DNA of 64,000 nucleotides from Wocania arenilitoris (GCF_021728535.1 NZ_JAKKDU010000012.1:62001-126000), one strand, 5' to 3'; shown: positions 44,440 through 54,171, counted from the first letter of the stretch. Notes: generated from the sequence alone by a model not told the origin. Made by a program: numbers and translations.

Positions 44440-45804
44440 TTAAGGTTTTTTACCAGTTGCTTGTGTCCCCATGTAATCTTGTACTGTTCTGAAACCTATA
44501 TAACTCCTTGCAGAATCCGCATATTCGTAATCTCTTGAACTTACTTGTAAATAGTAAGCCACATCTTTCCAAGAACCACCTCTTACAACTTTACGTTGAT
44601 TATTTTTATCGTTTACACTTGGATTAATTGATGATGTATACTCATAAGAATTTGGATCGTAGGATGCATTTACCCATTCTGAAACATTACCCGCCATGTT
44701 ATATAAATTATAATCGTTTGGATCATAAGATTTAGCTTCTACAGTATATAATGCTTGATCTGCTGCATAATCTCCGCGTACGGGTTTAAAGTTTGCCATA
44801 AAACAACCTCTATCGCTTTTAGTGTAAGGCCCACCCCAAGGGTACGTTGCAGCTTGTAAACCACCTCTAGCGGCATACTCCCACTCTGCTTCAGATGGTA
44901 ATCTAAATCTATTTACATAGGCTGCTTTTTTTGATTTTTGGTATGAGTTTTTGTTAATGGTTCTCCACTCACAAAATGCTTTAGCTTGTTTCCAAGTTAT
45001 ACCTACAACTGGATACTCACTATATGCATCATGCCAAAAATAATCGTTATGCATTGGCTCGTTATAAGAGTAAGCGAAATCCCTAATCCATACCGTTGTG
45101 TCTGGATAAATTTCAATTTCTTCTTTTTTTATAACATCTTTACGTTTAATACCTCTATTTCTCGCCGCTTCTTGGATATCCATATGGCTGAATTGGAACT
45201 TAAATTTTTTAACATCCCAAGTGCGCTGTCCGTTATAAGATTCTTCAAGTGGTAAATACATTGTATCCATAACTTCAGTGTAGTACTCATCTGGATATTC
45301 ATCAGTATCAAAAATTAAATCAACATCATGATTTATTTTTCTACCCTCATAACCTGTTGGCCCCAAGCCTGTGTAGTTTTCGAACATATATTTTTCGTAA
45401 ACAGACATGTTAGCAGTATCTGCATCTTTAAAAGCATACTCACCAATACCTCCATCTTCTGGTACTTTTCCAACCTCATCTGCTAAAACAGCAAGTTTCA
45501 TTCTAACAATAGAATCTCTTACCCAATTAACAAACTGTCTGTACTCACTGTTGGTTATCTCAGTAGCATCCATATATAGAGCTCTTACAGTAACTGTTTT
45601 TGCAGGAGCATCGTGTATTCCGGCTAGATCGTCATCGGCTTTACCCATAATAAATGCGCCACCTGGAATAAGTTCCATTCCATAAGGTTTTTCAGGGTGC
45701 CATTTTTTACCTTTAACACCTACTAGCTCACCTCTATCTTTAGAGCCACAACTAGCTAATAATGTTAATACTGCGGTTAATAAAATAAACTTCTTCATAT
45801 TCAT
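44440..45804 (-). CDS. gldK: Gliding motility/T9SS lipoprotein GldK
   Basis: 454 residues. A lipoprotein signal ends LLASC with Cys19 acylated. The rest is a formylglycine-generating-enzyme-like (sulfatase-modifying) fold: GMELIPGGAFIMGK (41-54) at the start, EWEYAARGGLQAATYPWGG, NMAGNVSEWVNASYD and VVRGGSWKDVAYYL at the end. GldK forms the outer-membrane-associated ring with GldN and is not thought to be an enzyme. It opens the gldKLMN operon, and a terminator at 45900-45934 separates it from the gene upstream. A weak TATGTTTA box (on the minus strand) lies near 45846-45853. Confidence 0.95.
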   Translation of the reverse strand: MNMKKFILLTAVLTLLASCGSKDRGELVGVKGKKWHPEKPYGMELIPGGAFIMGKADDDLAGIHDAPAKTVTVRALYMDATEITNSEYRQFVNWVRDSIVRMKLAVLADEVGKVPEDGGIGEYAFKDADTANMSVYEKYMFENYTGLGPTGYEGRKINHDVDLIFDTDEYPDEYYTEVMDTMYLPLEESYNGQRTWDVKKFKFQFSHMDIQEAARNRGIKRKDVIKKEEIEIYPDTTVWIRDFAYSYNEPMHNDYFWHDAYSEYPVVGITWKQAKAFCEWRTINKNSYQKSKKAAYVNRFRLPSEAEWEYAARGGLQAATYPWGGPYTKSDRGCFMANFKPVRGDYAADQALYTVEAKSYDPNDYNLYNMAGNVSEWVNASYDPNSYEYTSSINPSVNDKNNQRKVVRGGSWKDVAYYLQVSSRDYEYADSARSYIGFRTVQDYMGTQATGKKP

Positions 45805-45899
45805 AGAAAACTCGAGGTTAATTATTTAAGCTTTATTTTGAGAGCGTAAACATATTTATATATTTTTTAAAAAACAACTTTTTTTAGATAAAAATTACA

Positions 45900-45934
45900 T
45901 TTCATCGTAAAAAAAATACATTTTACCGATGAAA
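45900..45934 (-). terminator. Hairpin between the arginase-fold gene and gldK
   Basis: TTTCATCG (45900-45907) with CGATGAAA (45927-45934), extended by GTAAAA/TTTTAC around a bulged C. On the minus strand it follows the stop at 45961 by 26 bases. It separates topA and the arginase-fold gene from gldKLMN. Confidence 0.65.
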
Positions 45935-45960
45935 TAAGATCTTTAACCATACTTTGTCTA

Positions 45961-47127
45961 TTAGACACAATTCTTCTGAAACGCTTTAAACCAGCGATCT
46001 GGTATCTTATTTTTACATGCGTCTAAATAATCTTGATGCATGCAAGGTAATAACGTATGTCTTTTTAATTTATTATTGACTTCTGATAAAAAAGGAATCT
46101 CAATCCACCATCTTCCTGTTTTTACACTCTTATAAAATACCAATTCTTGATTGTCTACTAAAGTAATGTATTTTTGATAGCTCTTTTCGTCTGTAAAATC
46201 ATCATCTTTTACTCTAAAATTGACACCTTCAATAAAGTACCAAATCATTTGAGCTATTAGCATAGATGTTATTTCATCATCTTTTGATGGTTTATACTCG
46301 TAAATTCCAAATGACGACACTTTATTACTTATACCAGCATAACGTGCTATGGCACAAATTTCTTTACCGTCTAAACCATTTGGTGAGTACTTTTGATTTA
46401 AACTAACTTCTGATGCTTTTACCGAACTTAAATCAATACTCACAATATTGGCATCGCGCAAAACAGGTTCTACTAAAGTTATATCTTTTGAAACTTCTCC
46501 TAGCCTATAAGATTCAAAATAAAGTTTATTCATCAAATCTATTTCTTCTTGCGAATTAAAATAGGTTTGATGCCCAATAGCTGCATAATTAAAAAGATTA
46601 TAAGGCTCATCTAAAATTATTTTCCCAACAAAACTGTTGTTTTTTATAGGTTTTGCAGAGTCGCCTAAATCAAACTTACTATCAACATTTACAATATTAA
46701 CCATAGGTACTAAAGCATCGTAAGCTCTATAATTGGCATAGGTTAAATCTTGAGAGCCTCCTAATATAATAGGTATAATATTTTTTTTAACCAATATGCT
46801 AATAGCTTCTTTTAACGCAAAGTATGTGTCTTGAACACTTTCGCCTTTGTTAATATTACCTAAGTCTGCAACACTAGTATTCCAGCTACCTGGAAAAAGG
46901 GCATATAAAGATTTTCTAATTTCGTCAAGCTGAAACTCTTCGCCTATATAATTAATGTCGTTTCTATTTTCTAAAACTCCAAGGATAGCAATATTTACAT
47001 CACCCAAATCTGGAATGCCGTTTTGTGCAGAATGAATTTTAAGTTTTCGGCCCAACGCTTGAGATGATAGCAACTCGTTATGTGCTAACACTAAATCTGA
47101 AACTGGAGAGAGGAAATTAAAATTCAT
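45961..47127 (-). CDS. Arginase/formimidoylglutamase-fold protein lacking several metal ligands
   Basis: 388 residues of the ureohydrolase fold, often labelled formimidoylglutamase. The expected manganese ligands lie in GGxHS, DAHxD and SxDxD motifs. Here they read GGSQD (123-127, Gln126 instead of His), DSKFD (149-153, Lys151 instead of His) and SIDLSS (230-235, Ser234 instead of Asp), leaving only Asp149, Asp153 and Asp232. A two-metal hydrolase centre is therefore unlikely, and this looks like a pseudoenzyme. The gene starts 6 bases after the topA stop, so the two are co-transcribed, and ends before the gldK terminator. A link to T9SS is possible but not shown. Confidence 0.75.
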   Translation of the reverse strand: MNFNFLSPVSDLVLAHNELLSSQALGRKLKIHSAQNGIPDLGDVNIAILGVLENRNDINYIGEEFQLDEIRKSLYALFPGSWNTSVADLGNINKGESVQDTYFALKEAISILVKKNIIPIILGGSQDLTYANYRAYDALVPMVNIVNVDSKFDLGDSAKPIKNNSFVGKIILDEPYNLFNYAAIGHQTYFNSQEEIDLMNKLYFESYRLGEVSKDITLVEPVLRDANIVSIDLSSVKASEVSLNQKYSPNGLDGKEICAIARYAGISNKVSSFGIYEYKPSKDDEITSMLIAQMIWYFIEGVNFRVKDDDFTDEKSYQKYITLVDNQELVFYKSVKTGRWWIEIPFLSEVNNKLKRHTLLPCMHQDYLDACKNKIPDRWFKAFQKNCV

Positions 47128-47133
47128 GGTTTA

Positions 47134-49620
47134 TTATTTCTTTTTTGCTGAGGCTTTTTTTCTAGTTTTCTTTTTAGGTGTTTTGGCTTCAATAAGTGCT
47201 TTAGCTTCTTCTAATGTCATATCAGATACATCGATTGTTTTTGCTAATTCTACTTTTATTTTACCTTTAATAACATGGTGTCTTCCCCAACGTGCTTTTT
47301 CAACACGTATACCTTCATCTTTCCAATTATGTATAACCTTATCTATTTCTTTTTGAATTTTAGTTTCAATCAATTCAACAATATCATCATCAGATAAATT
47401 ATCCCAATCGTATTTTTTATTTACGTTAATAAACATATTATTCCATTTTATAAATGGTCCAAAACGCCCTTTACCTTTTTGCACAGGTAAATCTTTATAC
47501 ATATATATAGGAGCATCAGCCTTTTGTTTTTCTTTAATTAAAACAATAGCTTCATCCAACTCAACACTTAAAGGGTCAACACCTTTTGGTAACGATACAA
47601 ATGATTTACCAAATTTTACGTATGGCCCGTATCTACCATTATTAACCACGACTGCTTCACCTTCAAAAGTTCCTAAGTCTTTTGGAAGTTGAAATAAATC
47701 CATGGCTTCCTCATAAGTTATTGTATTTAATTGTTGGTCTGGACTTAAACTTGCAAACTGAGGTTTTTCATCATCATCAACCGTCCCTATTTGCACCATT
47801 GGCCCAAACTTACCCAAACGTACACTAACTTGTTTTCCTGTTTTTGGATCTTTCCCTAAAATACGTTCACCAGACTCTCTTTCGGCATTTTCTTTTACAT
47901 CTTCTACTTGTGGATGAAAATCTTTGTAGAATAATTTCATCATTTGTGTCCAATCTTCTTTTCCTTCAGCAATATCATCAAAATCTGCTTCAACTTTTGC
48001 AGTAAAATTATAATCTAAAATACTTTCAAAATGATTAACCAAAAAATCAGTTACAATCATTCCTATATCAGTTGGAACGAGTTTTCCTTTGTCTGAACCA
48101 ACTTTTTCGGTTAAGGTTTTATCTTTTACAGTTCCATTCTCAAGTGTTAGCTGCGAGTAGTTACGCTCCTCGCCTTCAACAGTTCCCTTTTCAACATAGT
48201 TTCTATTTTGAATAGTGGAAATAGTTGGCGCGTAGGTTGACGGACGACCAATACCTAATTCTTCTAGCTTTTTAACAAGTGATGCTTCTGTAAATCTTGC
48301 AGGCGGACGAGTATAGCGTTCAGTTGCAGTAATATAATTATTAAGCAATGTTTCGTTGGTTTTCATTGCTGGCAACATACCTTCTTGCTCAACATCTTCA
48401 TCATCAGTTCCCTCTAAATATACCTTTAAAAAACCATCAAAAGTAATAACTTCTCCATTGGCATTAAAAGTTTCGCTATGTGTTGAAGCACTAATTTTTA
48501 CATTGGTGCGTTCCAACTCAGCTTCACTCATTTGTGAGGCGATTGAACGTTTCCAAATTAAATCGTAAAGTCTTGCTTGATCGTAATCAATATCAACTGA
48601 ATGTGTTGCAAAATTGGTAGGACGAATGGCCTCGTGAGCTTCTTGAGCTCCTTTAGATTTACCTTTATAGTTTCTTGGTTTACTGTATTTATCCCCAAAA
48701 GCATTTTTAATTTCAGCCTCTGCTCCTTTTCTGGCTTCGTCTGATAAATTAACACTATCTGTTCTCATATAAGTAATTAAACCTGCTTCGTAAAGGCGTT
48801 GTGCCATTGTCATGGTTTTACTTACTGAAAAATATAATTTACGCGATGCTTCTTGTTGCAATGTTGATGTTGTAAATGGTGCCGCTGGTGATTTTTTTGC
48901 TGGCTTTTTTTGTAAGTCTGCAACTTTAAAATCTGCTAAAGCATTTTGTTCTAAAAATTTTTGAGCTTCCTCTTTTGTTGAAAAATTCTTAGGTAGTTTT
49001 GCCTTAAAAGTTTGTCCATCTCCGTTTGAAAATTCAGCATCAATCCTATACGAAGCAACAGGTTTAAAGTCTTGTATTTCGCGTTCTTTCTCTACAATTA
49101 ATCGTACTGAAACTGATTGTACACGACCTGCCGATAAGCCACCTTTTACTTTTCTCCAAAGCACAGGAGACAACTCGTAACCTACAATTCTATCTAACAC
49201 ACGACGTGCTTGTTGTGCATCAACTAAATCGTAATCAATCCCTCTAGGGTTCTCTATAGCTTTTTGAATAGCTGTTTTAGTAATTTCGTGAAAAACAATA
49301 CGTTTGGTTTTATCCTTATCTAACTTTAAAGCTTCGGCTAAATGCCACGCAATAGCTTCTCCCTCACGGTCTTCATCACTAGCTAACCAAACCATTTCTG
49401 CTTTTTTAGCTAATTCTTTAAGCTTTTTTACAACTGCTTTTTTATCTTTAGAAACTTCGTATTTTGGTTTAAAATCACCATCAACATTTACTCCCAATTC
49501 CTTTGAAGGTAAATCGGAAATATGCCCAAAGCTCGATTCTACTTTAAAATCTTTTCCTAAAAATTTTTCAATAGTTTTTGCTTTTGCTGGTGACTCAACA
49601 ATTACTAAATTCTTTGCCAT
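47134..49620 (-). CDS. topA: DNA topoisomerase I
   Basis: 828 residues. The TOPRIM domain starts VIVESPAKAKTIEKFLG, with WLASDEDREGEAIAWHL holding the acidic metal-binding residues. The catalytic tyrosine is in GLITYMRTDSVNLS. Several zinc-free C-terminal repeats follow (QVSVRLGKFGPMVQIG, VVNNGRYGPYVKFG, KGKGRFGPFIKWN), then a Lys-rich tail (TPKKKTRKKASAKKK). It relaxes negative supercoils. It lies 6 bases ahead of the arginase-fold gene, and a perfect promoter box sits at 49640-49647. Confidence 0.97.
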   Translation of the reverse strand: MAKNLVIVESPAKAKTIEKFLGKDFKVESSFGHISDLPSKELGVNVDGDFKPKYEVSKDKKAVVKKLKELAKKAEMVWLASDEDREGEAIAWHLAEALKLDKDKTKRIVFHEITKTAIQKAIENPRGIDYDLVDAQQARRVLDRIVGYELSPVLWRKVKGGLSAGRVQSVSVRLIVEKEREIQDFKPVASYRIDAEFSNGDGQTFKAKLPKNFSTKEEAQKFLEQNALADFKVADLQKKPAKKSPAAPFTTSTLQQEASRKLYFSVSKTMTMAQRLYEAGLITYMRTDSVNLSDEARKGAEAEIKNAFGDKYSKPRNYKGKSKGAQEAHEAIRPTNFATHSVDIDYDQARLYDLIWKRSIASQMSEAELERTNVKISASTHSETFNANGEVITFDGFLKVYLEGTDDEDVEQEGMLPAMKTNETLLNNYITATERYTRPPARFTEASLVKKLEELGIGRPSTYAPTISTIQNRNYVEKGTVEGEERNYSQLTLENGTVKDKTLTEKVGSDKGKLVPTDIGMIVTDFLVNHFESILDYNFTAKVEADFDDIAEGKEDWTQMMKLFYKDFHPQVEDVKENAERESGERILGKDPKTGKQVSVRLGKFGPMVQIGTVDDDEKPQFASLSPDQQLNTITYEEAMDLFQLPKDLGTFEGEAVVVNNGRYGPYVKFGKSFVSLPKGVDPLSVELDEAIVLIKEKQKADAPIYMYKDLPVQKGKGRFGPFIKWNNMFINVNKKYDWDNLSDDDIVELIETKIQKEIDKVIHNWKDEGIRVEKARWGRHHVIKGKIKVELAKTIDVSDMTLEEAKALIEAKTPKKKTRKKASAKKK

Positions 49621-49639
49621 ACTTGATTTTTTGAAGCTA

Positions 49640-49647
49640 CAAATGTA
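49640..49647 (-). promoter_or_regulatory. TAnnTTTG promoter box (TACATTTG)
   Basis: Perfect -7 element on the minus strand, 19 bases before the topA ATG. Confidence 0.55.
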
Positions 49648-49703
49648 TATGAAAAAAAGTTTATCTGTAACTTTTTAAAGATAAACTGTGAACATTTTAA
49701 ATA

Positions 49704-49741
49704 AAAAAACCTGTTTTTAACATTTTAAAAACAGGTTTTTT
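49704..49741 (-). terminator. Terminator after the membrane-protein gene
   Basis: A long A/T-rich stem, AAAAAACCTGTTTTTAA with its complement ending AACAGGTTTTTT. It sits 17 bases after the stop of the gene at 49759 on the minus strand and works in both directions. Confidence 0.85.
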
Positions 49742-49758
49742 GTGTTGTATTATATACT

Positions 49759-50541
49759 TTATTCAGTAGAAGTTCCTATTTCTTCAATAGCACTTGTTTC
49801 TTCAAAACCAACAACTTTTTTATAAATTAAATATGTTGGATGATACATAAAAGGTCTTAAAAACAACCATCCTATACTACAAGTGATAAAACCAAGAACT
49901 AAGTAACATAAAAAACTAACAATTAATAAACCTAGTCCAATTAACCATTTCTTAGTTCCTAACTTAAAACTAGCTTTAACAATATCACTTACACCTAATT
50001 CTTCATTAAAAGCAAAAATAGGTGCAAAAAACGAAAGTGGTACAAGGGTATATAATAAAGGAAGATAACATAATAGAGCTGAAGGAATTAATATTACATA
50101 TGCTATTAACATTAATATAAAAATTTTACTTAAATATTTACTTTTAACAAAATAAAAGAAATCTGAAGTTGCTACTTCTTGACCATAATCTAACTTCTTC
50201 ATTATTCTAAAAAAAGCAGCATACAAAGCTGATGTTATTGTACCCAAAACAAAAATTCCAACAATTACAAAAACTATATACAAAACAGACATACCTGCAA
50301 AAAAACCGTTAAATGCTTCTGGATCAATCTCACCATTATTTTGTTGAGCAATAATAAGTGTAAATAATGGTGCGTATAAAGCAATTATTAAAGGAAATGT
50401 TACAATTAAGGTAAATAACCAAAGCAAAAAACCTTGTAACCAAGTCTTTTTAAATAGTTCGATAGATTCACTAAAAATAGTTCCGAAATCTAATTCTTTG
50501 GCACGTTCTATTTTTTCTAATAAACTGGAAATTGTATTCAT
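49759..50541 (-). CDS. Multi-pass membrane protein, unknown
   Basis: 260 residues with five or six membrane helices (about 33-60, 85-110, 140-165, 195-230 and one or two more between), preceded by a soluble lead with DFGTIFSESIELFKKTW. The pattern, a Phe/Trp-rich amphipathic start and long insertions between helices, resembles a family in this group often mislabelled as beta-carotene monooxygenase; no monooxygenase motif is present. Function unknown. It is flanked by the topA promoter and miaB, both on other units. Confidence 0.65.
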   Translation of the reverse strand: MNTISSLLEKIERAKELDFGTIFSESIELFKKTWLQGFLLWLFTLIVTFPLIIALYAPLFTLIIAQQNNGEIDPEAFNGFFAGMSVLYIVFVIVGIFVLGTITSALYAAFFRIMKKLDYGQEVATSDFFYFVKSKYLSKIFILMLIAYVILIPSALLCYLPLLYTLVPLSFFAPIFAFNEELGVSDIVKASFKLGTKKWLIGLGLLIVSFLCYLVLGFITCSIGWLFLRPFMYHPTYLIYKKVVGFEETSAIEEIGTSTE

Positions 50542-50786
50542 GTTCTATATTATTGGTTAGTATAATTATTCAAAGTAAATGTTTTCTAACAGATTTAACA
50601 AAATTTATCTTGTTTTTAAAAGTTCAATAAAACAAGAAATTATAAATTAATTAAAGCTCATTGTATATTTTAATTCGAGTTGTAAATTGTCTATTAGCTT
50701 CTATTTTATAGTCATTAATAATGCAAATTTGTTACAAAAAAACAAAACATTAACCTGACATTGTGTCATAAAATCTAAATAAATAG

Positions 50787-50794
50787 TATCTTTG
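50787..50794 (+). promoter_or_regulatory. Promoter of miaB: TTG (50761-50763) and TATCTTTG
   Basis: Perfect -7 element with a TTG 23 bases upstream, within the 17-23 spacing known for Flavobacterium. Transcription would start near 50801, which excludes the TTG start at 50803 and supports the ATG at 50833. Confidence 0.65.
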
Positions 50795-50832
50795 TACACT
50801 TATTGACTACTATACTATGGTTTAAGTATATT

Positions 50833-52281
50833 ATGGAGAAAGTTATAGACGAAAGTAAACAAGGGCAATCCTTGGTTTTAAAACATAAAAAAGAAAATAC
50901 ACGCAAACTTTTTATTGAAAGTTATGGGTGTGCTATGAATTTTAGTGATAGCGAAATTGTGGCTTCTATTTTAACAAACGAAGGTTTTAATACAACTCAA
51001 AAACTAGAAGAAGCCGATTTAATTTTAGTAAACACCTGCTCCATTCGAGATAAGGCAGAACAAACCGTACGTAAACGTTTAGAAAAATACAATGCTGTAA
51101 AACGCGACCATAATCCTAAAATGAAAGTAGGGGTTTTAGGCTGTATGGCTGAGCGATTAAAGACAAAATTTTTAGAGGAAGAAAAAATTGTTGATTTAGT
51201 TGTTGGGCCAGATGCATACAAAGATTTACCAAATCTATTAGCCGAAGTTGATGAAGGTAGAGATGCCATAAACGTTATCCTATCTAAAGAAGAAACTTAT
51301 GGCGATGTTTCGCCTGTACGTTTAAACACCAATGGCGTAACAGCTTTTGTATCAATTACTCGTGGTTGCGATAATATGTGCACCTTTTGTGTGGTACCCT
51401 TTACTCGTGGTAGAGAACGTAGTCGAGACCCACAAAGCATCATTGAAGAAATTAACGATTTATGGAGCAAAGGTTATAAAGAAATTACGCTACTTGGGCA
51501 AAATGTAGATAGCTACCTTTGGTATGGTGGCGGACTAAAAAAAGATTTTGTTAAAGCTAGCGACATACAAAAAGCAACCGCTGTAAATTTTGCCAATTTA
51601 TTAGAATTGTGTGCCAAAACACAACCTAAAATGCGAATTCGATTTTCAACATCAAATCCACAAGATTTAACTTTAGATGTTGTTGAAACCATGGCGAAAT
51701 ACCATAACATTTGTAATCATATTCATTTACCAGTACAAAGTGGAAGCGACCGTATTTTAAAAGCTATGAATCGTTTACACACACGTGAAGAATATATAGA
51801 ATTGATTAACAACATTCGCGAAATTATTCCAGATTGTGCTATTAGTCAGGATATGATTGTTGGTTTTCCAACAGAAACCGAAGACGATTTTCGAGATACC
51901 GTGTCGTTAATGAAATACGTTAAATACCATTTTGGATACATGTTTACCTATTCTGAACGCCCAGGAACTATGGCAGGACGAAATATGGAAGATGATATTC
52001 CTGAAGCCACAAAAAAAAGACGACTGGCAGAAATTGTAGCATTACAACAAGAACATAGCGGCATTAGAACCAAAGAACACTTAAATACGGTTGTTGAAGT
52101 TTTAATTGAAAAAGAATCTAAAAAATCTGACACACATTGGTCTGGACGAACATCGCAAAACATTGTATGTGTGTTCCCAAAAGAAAATTACAATATAGGT
52201 AATTTAGTAAATGTAAAAACAACTAATTGTACAACTGCAACACTAATTGGAGAAGCCGTTGGATTATCAAAGAATAATTAA
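50833..52281 (+). CDS. miaB: tRNA-2-methylthio-N6-dimethylallyladenosine synthase
   Basis: 482 residues from the ATG at 50833. MiaB is a radical-SAM methylthiotransferase that modifies A37 of tRNAs reading UNN codons. The N-terminal UPF0004 domain has the three auxiliary-cluster cysteines (YGCAMNFSDSE, NTCSIRDKAE, LGCMAERL). The radical-SAM motif is RGCDNMCTFC, and a TRAM domain with KESKKSDTHWSGRTSQN closes the protein. It starts a plus-strand unit with the sigma-54 activator only 2 bases after its stop, then lptE. Confidence 0.97.
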   Translation: MEKVIDESKQGQSLVLKHKKENTRKLFIESYGCAMNFSDSEIVASILTNEGFNTTQKLEEADLILVNTCSIRDKAEQTVRKRLEKYNAVKRDHNPKMKVGVLGCMAERLKTKFLEEEKIVDLVVGPDAYKDLPNLLAEVDEGRDAINVILSKEETYGDVSPVRLNTNGVTAFVSITRGCDNMCTFCVVPFTRGRERSRDPQSIIEEINDLWSKGYKEITLLGQNVDSYLWYGGGLKKDFVKASDIQKATAVNFANLLELCAKTQPKMRIRFSTSNPQDLTLDVVETMAKYHNICNHIHLPVQSGSDRILKAMNRLHTREEYIELINNIREIIPDCAISQDMIVGFPTETEDDFRDTVSLMKYVKYHFGYMFTYSERPGTMAGRNMEDDIPEATKKRRLAEIVALQQEHSGIRTKEHLNTVVEVLIEKESKKSDTHWSGRTSQNIVCVFPKENYNIGNLVNVKTTNCTTATLIGEAVGLSKNN

Positions 52282-52283
52282 TT

Positions 52284-53552
52284 ATGGAATCGGTTCAAGC
52301 AATAAAACAACGTTTTGGTATTATTGGTAATACACCAGCACTAAATCGCGCTATAGAAAAAGCAATTCAGGTAGCACCAACAGATATTTCGGTTTTAGTA
52401 ACAGGAGAGTCTGGAGTTGGTAAAGAAAGTATTCCTAAAATAATACATCAATTATCTCATAGAAAACACAACAAATATATAGCTGTAAACTGTGGAGCTA
52501 TTCCAGAAGGAACCATTGACAGTGAACTTTTTGGGCACGAAAAAGGGGCATTTACAGGTGCAACACAAACACGTTCTGGTTATTTTGAAGTTGCCGATGG
52601 CGGTACTATTTTTTTAGATGAAGTTGGCGAGTTACCTTTAACCACTCAAGTTCGCTTATTACGTGTTTTAGAAAATGGCGAGTTTATTAAGGTAGGCTCT
52701 AGTAAAGTGCAAAAAACAGATGTGCGTATAGTAGCAGCAACTAACGCTAACATGTTTCAATCTATTGAAAAAGAAAAGTTTCGTGAAGATTTATATTATA
52801 GGCTAAGTACGGTAGATATTCATTTACCACCACTTCGCGAACGACAAGACGATATTCATTTATTGTTCAGAAAATTTGCAAGCGATTTTGCTTTAAAATA
52901 TAAAATGCCAACGGTTAAATTAACCGACAATGCCATACAAGCATTACTAAAACATAGATGGAGCGGAAACATTAGACAGTTACGAAACATTGCTGAACAA
53001 GTTTCGGTTTTAGAACAAAATAGAACGATTTCTGCTGAAACATTACGAGGCTACTTACCAACATCGGGCAGCAATTTACCAGCTGTTATTAAAACATCTA
53101 AAGCAGAAAGTGATTTTAGTAGTGAGCGTGAAATTTTATACAAAGTGCTTTTTGATATGAAAAGCGATTTGAATGATTTAAAAAAGCTAACTATGGAACT
53201 AATGAAAAATGGCAACATAAAAGATGTTGAAAAAGATCATGAAAGCTTAATTCAAAAAATTTATGGTGAAAATGAAAAAGATGAAACCAATTATGAAGAC
53301 ACTTTAGCAGAAACCAAAGTAATCTCAATTCCTGAGCATTCTAATTCGCATGACGAAAAAAATGATGCCCAAGACAAATATCATTTTGCTGAAGAGATTG
53401 AAGAAGAAGAAACACTATCGCTACATGATAAAGAATTAGAATTAATAAAAAAATCGCTTGAACGTCATCAAGGAAAACGTAAATTAGCAGCTGCCGAATT
53501 AGGCATCAGCGAACGCACACTATACAGAAAGATTAAACAATATGATTTATAG
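52284..53552 (+). CDS. Sigma-54-dependent enhancer-binding transcriptional activator, no receiver domain
   Basis: 422 residues. The AAA+ domain begins directly at residue 13: Walker A GESGVGKE (41-48), GAFTGA (88-93), which contacts sigma-54, and Walker B IFLDEVGE (109-116). There is no N-terminal receiver or PAS sensing part, so activity must be controlled by other means (for example a partner or expression level). An acidic linker (about 330-385) separates the AAA+ domain from the Fis-type DNA-binding helix-turn-helix at the C-terminus (KLAAAELGISERTLYRKIKQ). It starts 2 bases after miaB and is co-transcribed with it. Candidate target: groES promoter at 55651. Confidence 0.92.
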   Translation: MESVQAIKQRFGIIGNTPALNRAIEKAIQVAPTDISVLVTGESGVGKESIPKIIHQLSHRKHNKYIAVNCGAIPEGTIDSELFGHEKGAFTGATQTRSGYFEVADGGTIFLDEVGELPLTTQVRLLRVLENGEFIKVGSSKVQKTDVRIVAATNANMFQSIEKEKFREDLYYRLSTVDIHLPPLRERQDDIHLLFRKFASDFALKYKMPTVKLTDNAIQALLKHRWSGNIRQLRNIAEQVSVLEQNRTISAETLRGYLPTSGSNLPAVIKTSKAESDFSSEREILYKVLFDMKSDLNDLKKLTMELMKNGNIKDVEKDHESLIQKIYGENEKDETNYEDTLAETKVISIPEHSNSHDEKNDAQDKYHFAEEIEEEETLSLHDKELELIKKSLERHQGKRKLAAAELGISERTLYRKIKQYDL

Positions 53553-53592
53553 CAAATCGTTAATATAAAAAACTTATCTTTCTTATAACTTT

Positions 53593-54108
53593 ATGAAACT
53601 AATGAAATATTTAAAGTACGCCTTATTAGTATTAACAATTGCAACATTTCAATCTTGCGGCATATATGGATTTACTCAACCAAGTTCCATAAAAGCTGAA
53701 ACCTTTCAAGTCAATCGTATAGAAAACAGCGCCCTATTGTTTGAACCTGGTTTAGATCAAGATTTTCAAAGAGCATTACAAGATAAAATACTAGATCAAA
53801 CCAATTACAAACTAGAAACCTCTAATGCAGATTTGATTTACGAGGGAGAAATTACCACCTATAGAATTTCCCCAACTACAGCAACATCAGACAACAGAGC
53901 AGCACAAAATAGACTAACAATTGGTGTGAAAATTAGTTTTTATAACACTAATAACGAAGAAGATAATGAAGAAGGAAAAAGCTTTACATTTTTTTATGAT
54001 TATCCTGGAAGCGCACAACTTGTTGGTGGACAAAAAGCAACCGCTCATGAAGAAATTTTTGATCGATTAACTCAAGACATTATTAATGCGACTTTAGCTA
54101 AATGGTAG
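53593..54108 (+). CDS. lptE: LPS-assembly lipoprotein LptE
   Basis: 171 residues. A lipoprotein signal ends FQSC with Cys22 acylated. The rest matches the Bacteroidota LptE family: GIYGFTQPSSIKAETFQV after the signal, LDQDFQRALQDKILDQTNYKL in the middle and a long C-terminal helix (HEEIFDRLTQDIINATL). LptE plugs the LptD barrel that places LPS in the outer membrane. It lies 40 bases after the sigma-54 activator and shares the order miaB, activator, lptE, helical protein, secG with relatives, which supports the call. Confidence 0.9.
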   Translation: MKLMKYLKYALLVLTIATFQSCGIYGFTQPSSIKAETFQVNRIENSALLFEPGLDQDFQRALQDKILDQTNYKLETSNADLIYEGEITTYRISPTTATSDNRAAQNRLTIGVKISFYNTNNEEDNEEGKSFTFFYDYPGSAQLVGGQKATAHEEIFDRLTQDIINATLAKW

Positions 54109-54109
54109 C

Positions 54110-54171
54110 TTCGAGAACCTCAGCTACCATTAGATAACACAAACAGTCTATTGGTGGCTGATGCTCTCGAA
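54110..54171. repeat. Long inverted repeat after lptE
   Basis: TTCGAGAACCTCAGCTACCA (54110-54129) pairs with TGGTGGCTGATGCTCTCGAA (54152-54171), with few mismatches. It begins 2 bases after the lptE stop, so the transcript folds into a strong stem before the next gene. Confidence 0.65.

Noticed and set aside
49304-49678. 124-residue frame opposite the topA start
   Set aside because: Antisense shadow that runs over the topA promoter box; the topA frame has all catalytic motifs.
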